Assembly: GCA_016711265.1 (NCBI GenBank)
Contig: JADJTI010000006.1
Span: 868,001-932,000, forward strand
Source of the DNA: Austwickia sp.
Lineage (GTDB): Bacteria; Actinomycetota; Actinomycetes; Actinomycetales; Dermatophilaceae
Length of the DNA: 64,000 nucleotides
Direction: 5' to 3'
Both the position numbers and the translations under genes were made by a program. Positions 49,921 through 57,889 of this stretch are shown one piece after another (positions within the stretch are counted from its first letter, which is position 1; every line of letters begins with the position of its first letter). Below the pieces are notes generated by a model that searched no databases, was not told where the DNA came from, and saw only the letters and a program-made list of their open reading frames with translations.

Positions 49921-51614
49921 CCTCGATCCACCGATGAGCCTTCGGCTGTCGGCGTGATGCCGTCCGCGGGCTGATGATCGTGTGGGGGCGTGGGTGATTG
50001 CCCGGCCTCGCTGTCGGGGTGTTCCACGTCGGTTTCTCGGGTCGCGCCGCTTGCGGCTGGGTGGTCAGGACAGAACGGTCGCGGGCGGGTCGGCGACGCG
50101 GTCGAACAGTCGGGTCCACGCGTCGTGCCAGGGCCAGGCATGGGGCAGGTGCAGGGTGATCCGGCGGGAGGAGGACGCGACTCGGGCCGGGACGTGGATC
50201 AGCTTGCGCCGCACGGTGGCGGTGGTCGCTTTCGCGATGTCCGGCGCCGCGGTGAGGGTGGCGGCGGCGCGGGTGAGGTTGAACGCGATGACCGCCAGCA
50301 CGAGCCATGCGGCGTTGGCGTTGAAGATCCCGGAGGGCAGGTGCGCCAGCGCTGAGTGCTTCAGATCGGCGTGGACCTGTTCAATGACCGCGTGATGGCG
50401 GTGGGTCTTGTCCGCGGCGATGGTGTCAAGGACAGCAGGGTCGGTGGTGGTGAAGAACGCGTGGAAGCGCCAGGTGTCGAACAGTGTGTCCTGCCCGGCT
50501 GCCTTGTGCCGCTCGGCGTGGAAGTCCGGGATCCGTCGCACGATCAGGCGGCCCGGGACCCGCTCGGCCTTCTTGGCCGAGGCGAACGCGGTGAACGGCA
50601 CTTCGGCGACCTCGGCCCGAGAGATCCACGTGCCTGTCTCTTTGTCGAAGATGGCGTCGGTGTACTCGATCGCTGTCCACGTGTGGTCATCGATGCTGGC
50701 GATCGCCTTCTTGACCGCGGGATCCATCCGCGCGGTCACCGAAACTGCGGCGCCGCCTTTGAGGGCGGCGTGGACCGGACCGCGGCCGTAGAACGCTGAG
50801 TCCATCCGCACCAGCACTGGCCGCGCCTTCCCAAGTATCCGCCGGGTCGTCCAAACCGTGTCACCGACCAGCCGTTTGGCACCACGGGGTGACCCGGCCG
50901 AGCCCTTGCGGAGCCGTTGGGCAACGATCACCGGCGCCGTGGTTGGGGTCGCGAGCGTGGCCAGCAGTGCGTTGAGCCCGCGGACTTTGGTGTACCCGAA
51001 CCCGGCGCCCTGCTTGGCGTAGCCGTGGACCTCGATGATCGTGTCGTCGACATCGAGTAGCGCGTACTCCACCTTGTCGCTGTCCACCGTGGTGGACGCG
51101 CCCAGCAGCGGGGTGAGCCCAGCGATCGCGATCAGGAACCGGGAGGCGACGGCGTCGAGCTGGCGGACGTGCCCGAAGCTGAATGAGCGCAGGAACGAGC
51201 CCAGCGTGGAGGGCGCATACGTCTTGAGGAAGAGCCGGCTCATCCCCCCGTGGCGCAGCAGCGCCATATCGTCGATGGAGTCCGCCCCGGCGACCATCCC
51301 GGCCACCAGCGAGGCGATCTTCAGGCCAGCGTTCGCGCCCTTGTCGGTTGGCACAGTGAGGTGTTCATCAGCCAGGTCACGCAGCCCAGCACGATCGGCC
51401 AACGCCATGACCGGGACCAGCCCACCGGCCGACACGAGATTCGGATCGTCGAAAGCAACCGACGTACGGCCGAGGGTGTGAAAGAGTCTCACCTTGAAGA
51501 TGCCCTCCTGAGTGGGGTGGTTTGGTTCCGTCGCAAGTCCCAAACTCCCAGCCCAGAAGGGCTTCTTCGCGTTACGGCACGCGCAACACCTCAAAGCCCA
51601 TCGGTGGATCGAGG
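49921..51614 (-). mobile_element. Complete IS1380-family element
   Basis: Perfect 16-bp terminal inverted repeats: CCTCGATCCACCGATG (49921-49936) and CATCGGTGGATCGAGG (51599-51614). One complete transposase gene inside. The right end lies 6 bp from the stop codon of the NifU-like gene. Part of the same element is duplicated, in the other orientation, at 36924-37320. Confidence 0.93.
50065..51492 (-). CDS. IS1380-family transposase
   Basis: 475 residues from GTG 51492 (VRLFHTLGRTSVAFDD); upstream in-frame codons are IS-end and flank and are rejected. DDE residues in ALLDVDDTIIEVHGYAKQGAG, VLVRMDSAFYGRG and the later HHAVIEQVHADLKHSALAH with the Glu. Full length and open, so possibly active. 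Confidence 0.93.
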   Translation of the reverse strand: MRLFHTLGRTSVAFDDPNLVSAGGLVPVMALADRAGLRDLADEHLTVPTDKGANAGLKIASLVAGMVAGADSIDDMALLRHGGMSRLFLKTYAPSTLGSFLRSFSFGHVRQLDAVASRFLIAIAGLTPLLGASTTVDSDKVEYALLDVDDTIIEVHGYAKQGAGFGYTKVRGLNALLATLATPTTAPVIVAQRLRKGSAGSPRGAKRLVGDTVWTTRRILGKARPVLVRMDSAFYGRGPVHAALKGGAAVSVTARMDPAVKKAIASIDDHTWTAIEYTDAIFDKETGTWISRAEVAEVPFTAFASAKKAERVPGRLIVRRIPDFHAERHKAAGQDTLFDTWRFHAFFTTTDPAVLDTIAADKTHRHHAVIEQVHADLKHSALAHLPSGIFNANAAWLVLAVIAFNLTRAAATLTAAPDIAKATTATVRRKLIHVPARVASSSRRITLHLPHAWPWHDAWTRLFDRVADPPATVLS

Positions 51615-51620
51615 CTAAGG

Positions 51621-52184
51621 TCAGCGGCGGGCGCGGCGTACCTCGACCAAGGCCGGGTAGCGGCGGCGGATCTCGCGCTCGAGCGTGCGGTCCAAGGTGA
51701 TGCCGGCCGCCGGGCAGTGCGTGCAGGCGCCGCTCAGGCGGAGCGTGACCCGGCCGTGGCTGACATCGACGACCTCCGCCTGCCCTCCGTGGGAGCGCAG
51801 GTATGCGCCGGGTTCGCCGTCCAGCACCTCGCGAACCACGGCCGCCAGGCGCCCATCGTCTTGGGCAACGGACCCGGTGCCGACGCCAGTCCCCAGGTCG
51901 TGGGCCGCCGCGCTCAGGGCCTCGCGGACCGTGGCACCGTCGGCGCGCCACCTGCGCCCGTCAGCCAGGCAGGTCACCACCGCGGCCGTTTCGAGCCGTA
52001 CGTCGGTCAGCACGCCCGCGGCGATCAGTGGCGTCAGCGCGGCCCGGGCACGCTCGGGTGCGAGCTGCGCCGGCAGAATCCAGCGCAGCGACGAAGGCTC
52101 GGCGGTGACGCGTTCCGGGTGCAGGTGGACCGGTGCCGGCGGTGGGTTCGTGGCCGGGGTGGGCTTGGCCTCGGGCGCGCTCAT
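51621..52184 (-). CDS. NifU-like C-terminal-domain protein
   Basis: 187 residues. The C-terminal ~75 are the NifU/Nfu domain with the cluster motif GACTHCPAAGITL (C-x2-C), which can carry a [4Fe-4S] cluster. The N-terminal ~110 are not recognised (an Ala/Pro tail and a WILPAQL region). Encoded 10 bp after feoB in the same direction, so it is likely iron-regulated and could use the imported iron. The end of the gene is only 6 bp from an IS1380 element but appears complete. Confidence 0.8.
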   Translation of the reverse strand: MSAPEAKPTPATNPPPAPVHLHPERVTAEPSSLRWILPAQLAPERARAALTPLIAAGVLTDVRLETAAVVTCLADGRRWRADGATVREALSAAAHDLGTGVGTGSVAQDDGRLAAVVREVLDGEPGAYLRSHGGQAEVVDVSHGRVTLRLSGACTHCPAAGITLDRTLEREIRRRYPALVEVRRARR

Positions 52185-52194
52185 GACAATGCCG

Positions 52195-54165
52195 TCATGA
52201 CAGAGCCGCCACGACGGTGCGGGCCAGGAAGGCCATCACCCACGCGAGCGCGAAGTACGAGCCGAAGGCGATGGCCGGCCAGCGCCAGGAAACGCTCTCG
52301 CGGCGCAACACCGCTACCGTCGACATGCACTGCAACGCGTACATAAAGAAGACCAGCAGCGCGGCGATGGTGGGCCCGGTGAACAGCGGTTGACCGGCGC
52401 GCGGACCGTCCGCCACCGTCATCGCGGCCAGCGCCTGGGTCGGCTCCTCGGGGTCCTCGGCGGCGGCCACCTGGCCGAGGGTGGCCACGAACACTTCGCG
52501 CGCCGACAGCGAGGCGATCACCCCCACGTTGATCCGCCAGTCGAAACCCAGCGGGTCGAAGACCGGCTCGACCGCGCGGCCGATCCCGGCCGCCAGGCTG
52601 TGGTCGATCTGGTACGTCGCCACGGCCGCCGGATCGCCGGTGTCCACGCCCGCGGCGGCCAGTTCCTCATCCCCGCGAGCGGGCAGCGCCAGCAGCGCCC
52701 ACAACAGCACGGTCGTGGCCAGGATGATGGTGGTGACCTTGCGTAGGAAGACGAACACCGCGTCCCAGACCGCCAGCGCCACCGAACGTGCCGACGGCGC
52801 CCGGTAGGGCGGCATCTCCATGACGAAGGGCAGCACCGGCTCGTGGCGCCCCGTGAGCCGAGAGACCAGCCAGGCGACCGTCATCGCGGACACCGCGCCC
52901 CCGACGTACAGGGCGAACAGCACCAAACCCTGCACGCCCACCGTCAGCGGACCGACGCCCACTCGCGCCTCCGACGGGATCAGCAGGCCGATGAGCAGGA
53001 GGTACACCGGCAGCCGCGCCGAGCACGTCATCAAGGGTGCGCTGAGCATGGTGGCCAACCGGTCGCGGGCCGAGGGCAGCGTGCGGGTCGCCATGATCCC
53101 CGGGATCGCGCAGGCCAGCGACGACAGCAACGCCACGAAGGCGCGCCCCTCCAGGCCGGCCTTGGCCATCAGGCGATCGGTCACGATGGCCGCCCGGCTC
53201 AGGTAGCCGGAAGCCTCCAGCAGGGAGATCAGCAGGAACAGCAGGGCGATCTGGGGAAGAAACACCAGCACCCCGCCGACGCCGCCGAGCACGGCGGTGC
53301 CCAGGAAATCGGCCAGCAGTGGGTGCGAGATCCGCTCGGTGACCATTCCACCGAGTGCGCCGAAGGCGGATTCGATGGCCTCCTGCGCCGGGGCGGCGAG
53401 GCTGAAGATCGCCTGGAACACCGCGAACATGACCGCCAGGAAGATCAGGGTGCCGGCGACCGGGTGGAGCAGCACGTCGTCGATGCGCCCGGTACGACGG
53501 TCCGGCTGCGGCCCGACGTACCCGGCGGTTTCCAGGACGGAGCCGACCCAGCCGCGCAGCTGGGTGGGGTCGGTAGGCGGCGGCAACGGGACCTCCGGCC
53601 AGCTGTCGACCTCGGCGAGCGCGGCGCGCAGCGTCGCCAGCCCGGCACCCCCAGCCACCACGGGGATTACCCGCAGCCCGAGAGCGCGCTCGAGCGCGGC
53701 CACGTCGAGGGCTCCGCCGCGGCGCTGGAGTTCGTCGCCGAACGTGAGGACCACGGCGGTCGGCAGCTCCACCTGCAGGACCTGGGCGAGCAGGTTCAGC
53801 GACCGTCGTAACGTCGTCGCATCCAGGAGCACCAGGGCCGCGTCGGGGGGCGTTTCCCCGTCACTGGACCCGGTCTCCAGGGCTTGGGCGACGATGGCTT
53901 CGTCGGGGCTGATGGGGTCGAGGCTGTAGGTGCCCGGCAGGTCTTCGATGATGACGGATTCCTGGCCGATGCGGGCCGTCCCCTGGTAGCGGGAGACGGT
54001 GACGCCGGGGTAGTTGCCGGTCTTGGCGCGGAGCCCGGTGAGGGCGTTGAACAGCGTGGTCTTGCCCGAGTTGGGGCTGCCGACCAGGGCGAACCGGCGG
54101 CGGGTGTCCGCCTGGCTCCCGCCGACGGGGGCCGCGGTGGTGCCGTGGTGGTGAGCGCCCATCAC
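52195..54165 (-). CDS. feoB: Ferrous iron transporter B
   Basis: 656 residues. N-terminal G protein: G1 GSPNSGKTT (residues 29-37), a G2/switch part in GNYPGVTVS, and G3 DLPGTYSLDP; the usual G4 NxxD is not obvious (VVLTFGDELQRRG). The membrane part has two Gate motifs (ATRTLPSARDRLATML and FVMEMPPYRAP) and conserved ACAIPGIMA. Imports Fe2+. ATG overlaps the feoA stop. A His-rich N-terminal tail (GAHHHGTT) is present. Confidence 0.93.
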   Translation of the reverse strand: MMGAHHHGTTAAPVGGSQADTRRRFALVGSPNSGKTTLFNALTGLRAKTGNYPGVTVSRYQGTARIGQESVIIEDLPGTYSLDPISPDEAIVAQALETGSSDGETPPDAALVLLDATTLRRSLNLLAQVLQVELPTAVVLTFGDELQRRGGALDVAALERALGLRVIPVVAGGAGLATLRAALAEVDSWPEVPLPPPTDPTQLRGWVGSVLETAGYVGPQPDRRTGRIDDVLLHPVAGTLIFLAVMFAVFQAIFSLAAPAQEAIESAFGALGGMVTERISHPLLADFLGTAVLGGVGGVLVFLPQIALLFLLISLLEASGYLSRAAIVTDRLMAKAGLEGRAFVALLSSLACAIPGIMATRTLPSARDRLATMLSAPLMTCSARLPVYLLLIGLLIPSEARVGVGPLTVGVQGLVLFALYVGGAVSAMTVAWLVSRLTGRHEPVLPFVMEMPPYRAPSARSVALAVWDAVFVFLRKVTTIILATTVLLWALLALPARGDEELAAAGVDTGDPAAVATYQIDHSLAAGIGRAVEPVFDPLGFDWRINVGVIASLSAREVFVATLGQVAAAEDPEEPTQALAAMTVADGPRAGQPLFTGPTIAALLVFFMYALQCMSTVAVLRRESVSWRWPAIAFGSYFALAWVMAFLARTVVAALS

Positions 54166-54485
54166 GCGATCTCGATGACGATCAGGCGGGCCTCGCTGCG
54201 GCGCAGGGCGGCTTCATATCCGGCGACTCGATAGACGACGGGATCACGCAGCGGAGCCCGGCGGACCACGGTGACGTCCTCGCCGATCCCGAAACCCAGG
54301 TCCATCAACCGGCGGATGGTCGCCGGGAGACCGCCGGCGGCGTAGCCGGTGACCCGACCGGTGTCTCCCGGGGCCAGCGCTGCCAGCGTGGTGGGGGAGT
54401 CCGCCATCGCCCGTGCCGAGGTGTACGACGCCTCATTGACGGTGGTCATGGTACGGCGGCTCAAGGCCACAGCGACGTGGGTCAC
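54162..54485 (-). CDS. feoA: FeoA-domain protein
   Basis: 107 residues. SH3-like FeoA domain: TTLAALAPGDTGRVTGYAAGG, IRRLMDLGFGIGEDVTVVRR, ALRRSEARLIVI. The GTG at 54485 has GGAG seven bases upstream; Met codons at 54449 and 54407 lack a ribosome site, though the last would give the usual ~80 residues. Partner of FeoB. Directly downstream of an iron box. Confidence 0.88.
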   Translation of the reverse strand: MTHVAVALSRRTMTTVNEASYTSARAMADSPTTLAALAPGDTGRVTGYAAGGLPATIRRLMDLGFGIGEDVTVVRRAPLRDPVVYRVAGYEAALRRSEARLIVIEIA

Positions 54486-54539
54486 GGTCGGTCTCCGAAA
54501 ACTAGGGGAAGAGCGGCCCCAAGGCCGCCGCGCGGTTAG

Positions 54540-54558
54540 TTAGGTAACCCTAACCTAA
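54540..54558. promoter_or_regulatory. DtxR/IdeR-type iron box
   Basis: TTAGGTAACCCTAACCTAA differs at two of 19 positions from the consensus TTAGGTTAGCCTAACCTAA. It lies 55 bp upstream of the feoA start, so iron-bound DtxR/IdeR would repress feoA-feoB-nifU. Confidence 0.85.
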
Positions 54559-54571
54559 CCCCTGGGGAGGG

Positions 54572-55708
54572 TCAGTGGGGCAAAGACGGCCCGGATTCCC
54601 CGACGACCGCACCCGCCCGGTCGATGCACACCACATGCAGGAGGATCTCGGGTCGGGCCAGCACCGTTTGGGCGTAGTCGGCGGACGCCTCGGCAATGGC
54701 CTGCCCCAGGTCCACCTGGTCGGCGGCGGCCAGCTCCAACGCCTCCAGAACGGTTGCTGCGCCCTGGATCAGGCTGGCCGTGGAACCGCTCGCGCCCGCC
54801 TGAGTCGCCAGCCGCGCCAGGTAATCGGGGTCCACCGAGGATCGCCCGGAGTGCAGATCCAGGTGACCGGCGGCCAGCTTGGACAGCTTGGCGACTCCGC
54901 CGCACAGGGTGAGCCTGCGGCACCGGTCACCCGCGGGGGAGCGCAGGTACTTCAGCACCGCCCCCGCGAAGTCGCCCATGTCGATGAGCGCCAGCTCGGG
55001 CAACCCGAACCGGTCACCGGCCACAGCCTCCGAGGTCGAGCCGGTACAGGCGGCCAGGTGCTGCTGCCCCGCCGCCAAGGCCACATCGATCCCGCGGCGG
55101 ATGCTGTCGATCCAGGCGCTGCACGAGTACGGCACCACGACCCCCGTGGTCCCGAGCACGGACAGGCCCCCGACGATGCCCAAGCGCGGGTTGAGGGTAT
55201 GCCGGGCCAGCTCCTGCCCGCGATCGATGCCGACCTCGACGACCAGGTCCAGGGGATCCTCGGTGGTCGTCGCCGCCCGCAGGTTCGCCACGATCATGGC
55301 GCGTGGACGGGGATTGATGGCCGGCTCGCCGACCGCCACGGGGAGACCGGGCAGGGTCACCGTGCCGACCCCTGGGCCGGCGGCGAAGGACACCCCCGAA
55401 CCGGCGGGCGCGCGCCGTACCCGCACGCGGATCACCGCGCCGTGGGTCACATCCGGGTCGTCGCCGGCGTCCTTAGTGATCGCCGCCACCGCCGCCTCGC
55501 CGTCCAGGCGAGCGTCCGTCAACGCGAACGCAGGGGCCCGATCTCCGGGGAGCAGGACGGTGACCGGATCGGGAAAATCGCCGGTGAGCAGACCACGGTA
55601 CGCCGCGCGGGCGGCCCCCGCAGCGCAGGCGCCGGTGGTCCAGCCGGGACGAAGGCCCGATGAACGCAGTTGCCGGCTGCGGCCGCCATCGGCTGAGCCG
55701 GCCGTCAT
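54572..55708 (-). CDS. cbiD: Cobalt-precorrin-5B C1-methyltransferase
   Basis: 378 residues. Begins with the CbiD hallmark LRPGWTTGACAAGAARAAY, then AINPRPRAMIVANL, GLSVLGTTGVVVPYSCSAWI and CTGSTSE. CbiD belongs only to the early-cobalt pathway and methylates C1. ATG at 55708 overlaps the cbiC stop. Last gene of the minus-strand operon cbiT-cbiC-cbiD. Confidence 0.93.
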   Translation of the reverse strand: MTAGSADGGRSRQLRSSGLRPGWTTGACAAGAARAAYRGLLTGDFPDPVTVLLPGDRAPAFALTDARLDGEAAVAAITKDAGDDPDVTHGAVIRVRVRRAPAGSGVSFAAGPGVGTVTLPGLPVAVGEPAINPRPRAMIVANLRAATTTEDPLDLVVEVGIDRGQELARHTLNPRLGIVGGLSVLGTTGVVVPYSCSAWIDSIRRGIDVALAAGQQHLAACTGSTSEAVAGDRFGLPELALIDMGDFAGAVLKYLRSPAGDRCRRLTLCGGVAKLSKLAAGHLDLHSGRSSVDPDYLARLATQAGASGSTASLIQGAATVLEALELAAADQVDLGQAIAEASADYAQTVLARPEILLHVVCIDRAGAVVGESGPSLPH

Positions 55709-56364
55709 CGCGGGACGCGAACGTCCTGGCTGGCGACGCTGAACATGGCGTTGATCGCGGCGGCCGTCATCGCGCTGCCGCCGCGGCGCCCCGTCACGGT
55801 CAGGTGTGCGAGTCCGAAGGGGTTATCGACAAGGGCCTGCTTGGATTCGGTCGCACCCACGAAGCCCACGGGCAGACCGATGACGGCGGCCGGGCGCGGG
55901 CCACCCTCAGCAACGACCTCAAGCAGCCGGAACAGGGCGGTGGGCGCGTTGCCGATGGCCACCACGGCCCCTTCCAGGTGCTCCCGCCACAACTCCACTG
56001 CAGCCGCGGTCTTGGTGGTCTGCAACTGGAGGGCCAAACCGGGCACACGAGTATCACCCAGATAGCACAAGACCTGGTTGCCGGCCGGCAGCATGCTGCG
56101 GATGATCCCGGTAGCCACCATCGTCGAGTCGCACAGCACCGGAGCGCCGGCCTCCAGCGCTGCCCGAGCTCGGCCGACCACGTCCGGGGTGTACGCCACG
56201 GCCTGCGCGATGTCGGTCTGACCGGCGGCGTGGATCATCCGCACGACGACGCATTCAACGTCCGGTGGGAGCGCAGACAGGTCGGACTCTCGCCGGATGA
56301 TCTCGAAGGAAGCGCGGTAGATCGCGGCACCGTCTCGGATGTAGTCGTAGCCGCCGTGTGACAC
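55705..56364 (-). CDS. cbiC: Precorrin-8X/cobalt-precorrin-8 methylmutase
   Basis: 219 residues. YIRDGAAIYRASFEIIRRES at the N-terminus, VRMIHAAGQTD with the catalytic His, VLCDSTMVATGI, and PVGFVGATESKQAL are family hallmarks. Moves the methyl from C11 to C12. GTG at 56364 has GGAGGG seven bases upstream and gives the usual N-terminus; an upstream TTG frame is rejected. Confidence 0.93.
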   Translation of the reverse strand: MSHGGYDYIRDGAAIYRASFEIIRRESDLSALPPDVECVVVRMIHAAGQTDIAQAVAYTPDVVGRARAALEAGAPVLCDSTMVATGIIRSMLPAGNQVLCYLGDTRVPGLALQLQTTKTAAAVELWREHLEGAVVAIGNAPTALFRLLEVVAEGGPRPAAVIGLPVGFVGATESKQALVDNPFGLAHLTVTGRRGGSAMTAAAINAMFSVASQDVRVPR

Positions 56365-56442
56365 AAAACCCTCCGCCTCGTCGTGCGCCGATGTGCGCCG
56401 CTGGGCGACGCCTGCCTGAGGCACCAACGTACACAGCCCGCC

Positions 56443-57054
56443 TTACCGGGACACGACCAAGGACCACTGGACTACCGGTCGCAGCGGACGCCAGCCCAGA
56501 TACCTCCCCAGCGGCTCGGCCTGATCCACCGCGACTCGCGCGAGCGCGCCGCCATGTTCGCGGTAGGCCTCGACCAAGAGCTGCTCGGTGTCCAGGGTGA
56601 CCGCATGAGCCACGAAGCGTCCGCCGGCGCCAAGGGCGCCCAGGCAGGAAGTCACGAGCTGTGCACTGAGCCCGCCGCCGACAAAGACCGCGTCGGGTGC
56701 CGCCCTGGCGCGCAGCTCGGGCAGTGCCTCCACCAGCGCGGAGACCCGGACCTGCAGCCGTGCGGGGTCGGCCAGCCGGGCCGCGTTCGCGGTGGCCCGC
56801 GCCGCCCGGAGAGGGTCACGCTCGACGGCGATCGCGGTGCTGGTGTGGCAGGCCCGCACCCACTCGATGGCGATGGATCCCGACCCGGCGCCCAGATCCC
56901 ACAGCAGTTCACCCTCTCGGGGGCGCAAGTGGGCTAGTGCCAGCGCCCGTACCGCCCGCTTGGTCACCAGGCCGTCGTGCTCGTACAGCTCATCGGGAAG
57001 GCCCGGGACATCCGGCGTACCGGGGGTGGTCGGCGTACCGGGCGCGGTGGTCAC
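56443..57054 (-). CDS. cbiT: Cobalt-precorrin-6B C15-methyltransferase (decarboxylating)
   Basis: 203 residues. YEHDGLVTKRAVRALALAHL and the SAM-binding DLGAGSGSIAIEW (residues 53-65), then AVERDPLRAARATANAARL. Methylates C15 with decarboxylation. It replaces the degenerate C-terminal part of the cbiE product of the other block. First gene of cbiT-cbiC-cbiD. The N-terminal 15 residues are TP-rich repeats. Confidence 0.92.
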   Translation of the reverse strand: MTTAPGTPTTPGTPDVPGLPDELYEHDGLVTKRAVRALALAHLRPREGELLWDLGAGSGSIAIEWVRACHTSTAIAVERDPLRAARATANAARLADPARLQVRVSALVEALPELRARAAPDAVFVGGGLSAQLVTSCLGALGAGGRFVAHAVTLDTEQLLVEAYREHGGALARVAVDQAEPLGRYLGWRPLRPVVQWSLVVSR

Positions 57055-57109
57055 CGGCGCAGCGTACGACGTTCGCCCTGCGCAGGGGGCCGCGGGTCAC
57101 CGCGGCTGT

Positions 57110-57230
57110 GTCATGATGACCGGGTCGTCGGGGAGGAATCCGGTGTGAATCCGGAGCGGTCCCGCCACTGTGACTGCCCCACCGGTACGCCGGCAGGGGC
57201 AGGAGTCAGGACATCCGCCGCCGATGGTGG
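57110..57230 (+). promoter_or_regulatory. Cobalamin riboswitch upstream of cobO
   Basis: GGGGAGGAATCCGGTG, GCGGTCCCGCCACTGTGAC (57156-57174) and GGAGTCAGGACA (57201-57212) appear in the order of the B12 aptamer. The 18-base block is identical to that of the riboswitch at 31031. It precedes cobO-cobB/cobC-cobA on the plus strand; edges approximate. Confidence 0.92.
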
Positions 57231-57286
57231 CGGCCGTGTGGCCGGCACCCGTTTCGACCGCAGGCGCGGACCTGCAGGAGACGACG

Positions 57287-57889
57287 ATGCCTGATGCTGC
57301 TCGATGCCGCGTCCCCGCTGAACCTGCCTCCCGGCGGGAGCGACCCCTGCTCATGGTCTTCACCGGCGAGGGCAAGGGCAAGACCACGGCAGCGATGGGG
57401 ATGGCGCTGCGCGCCTGGCATCGTGGATGGCCCATCGGGGTCTTTCAATTCATCAAGTCTGGCCGGTGGCCCACCGGCGAGCGCGCCGCCTTCCAGGCGC
57501 TCGATGCGGCACACCGGGACAGCGGTGTCGGCGCGCCGGTGCACTGGGAGAGCCTGGGCAGCGGCTTCACCTGGCTGCCTCGGCGTACCGGCCCAGATCC
57601 CGCCGAGTTGGCCCAACACGGCTGGAGCCGGGTTGCCCAAGCCCTGGCCACCCAGCAATACACGTTCGTGCTGCTCGACGAGCTGAGCTACCCCCTCGCC
57701 CGGGGGTGGGTCGACGTCGAGGAGGTGGTGGCCGCCCTGGCGGCGCGTCCGGGGTTCCAACAGGTCGCGATCACCGGGCGGGGGTGCCCCGAGGCGCTCC
57801 TGGCCGCCGCTGACCTGGTGACCACCATGACCAAGGTGCGTCACCCCTTCGACGCGGGACATCGGGGCCAACAGGGGATCGAATGGTGA
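57287..57889 (+). CDS. cobO: Cob(I)yrinic acid a,c-diamide adenosyltransferase
   Basis: 200 residues. P-loop TGEGKGKTTAAMG around residues 26-38; VLLDELSYPLARGWVDVEEV and ITGRGCPEALLAAADLVTTM are CobO/BtuR motifs. Adds the 5'-deoxyadenosyl ligand to cobalt with ATP, giving the coenzyme form. ATG at 57287; first gene after the riboswitch. Overlaps the next gene by a few bases. Confidence 0.94.
   Translation: MPDAARCRVPAEPASRRERPLLMVFTGEGKGKTTAAMGMALRAWHRGWPIGVFQFIKSGRWPTGERAAFQALDAAHRDSGVGAPVHWESLGSGFTWLPRRTGPDPAELAQHGWSRVAQALATQQYTFVLLDELSYPLARGWVDVEEVVAALAARPGFQQVAITGRGCPEALLAAADLVTTMTKVRHPFDAGHRGQQGIEW

Noticed and set aside
50065..51951. 628-codon start for the IS1380 transposase
   Set aside because: The additional N-terminal codons run through the IS end and antisense of the NifU-like gene; homology begins at GTG 51492.
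56365..56427. TTG-initiated longer CbiC
   Set aside because: No ribosome site and unconserved residues; GTG 56364 has GGAGGG upstream.
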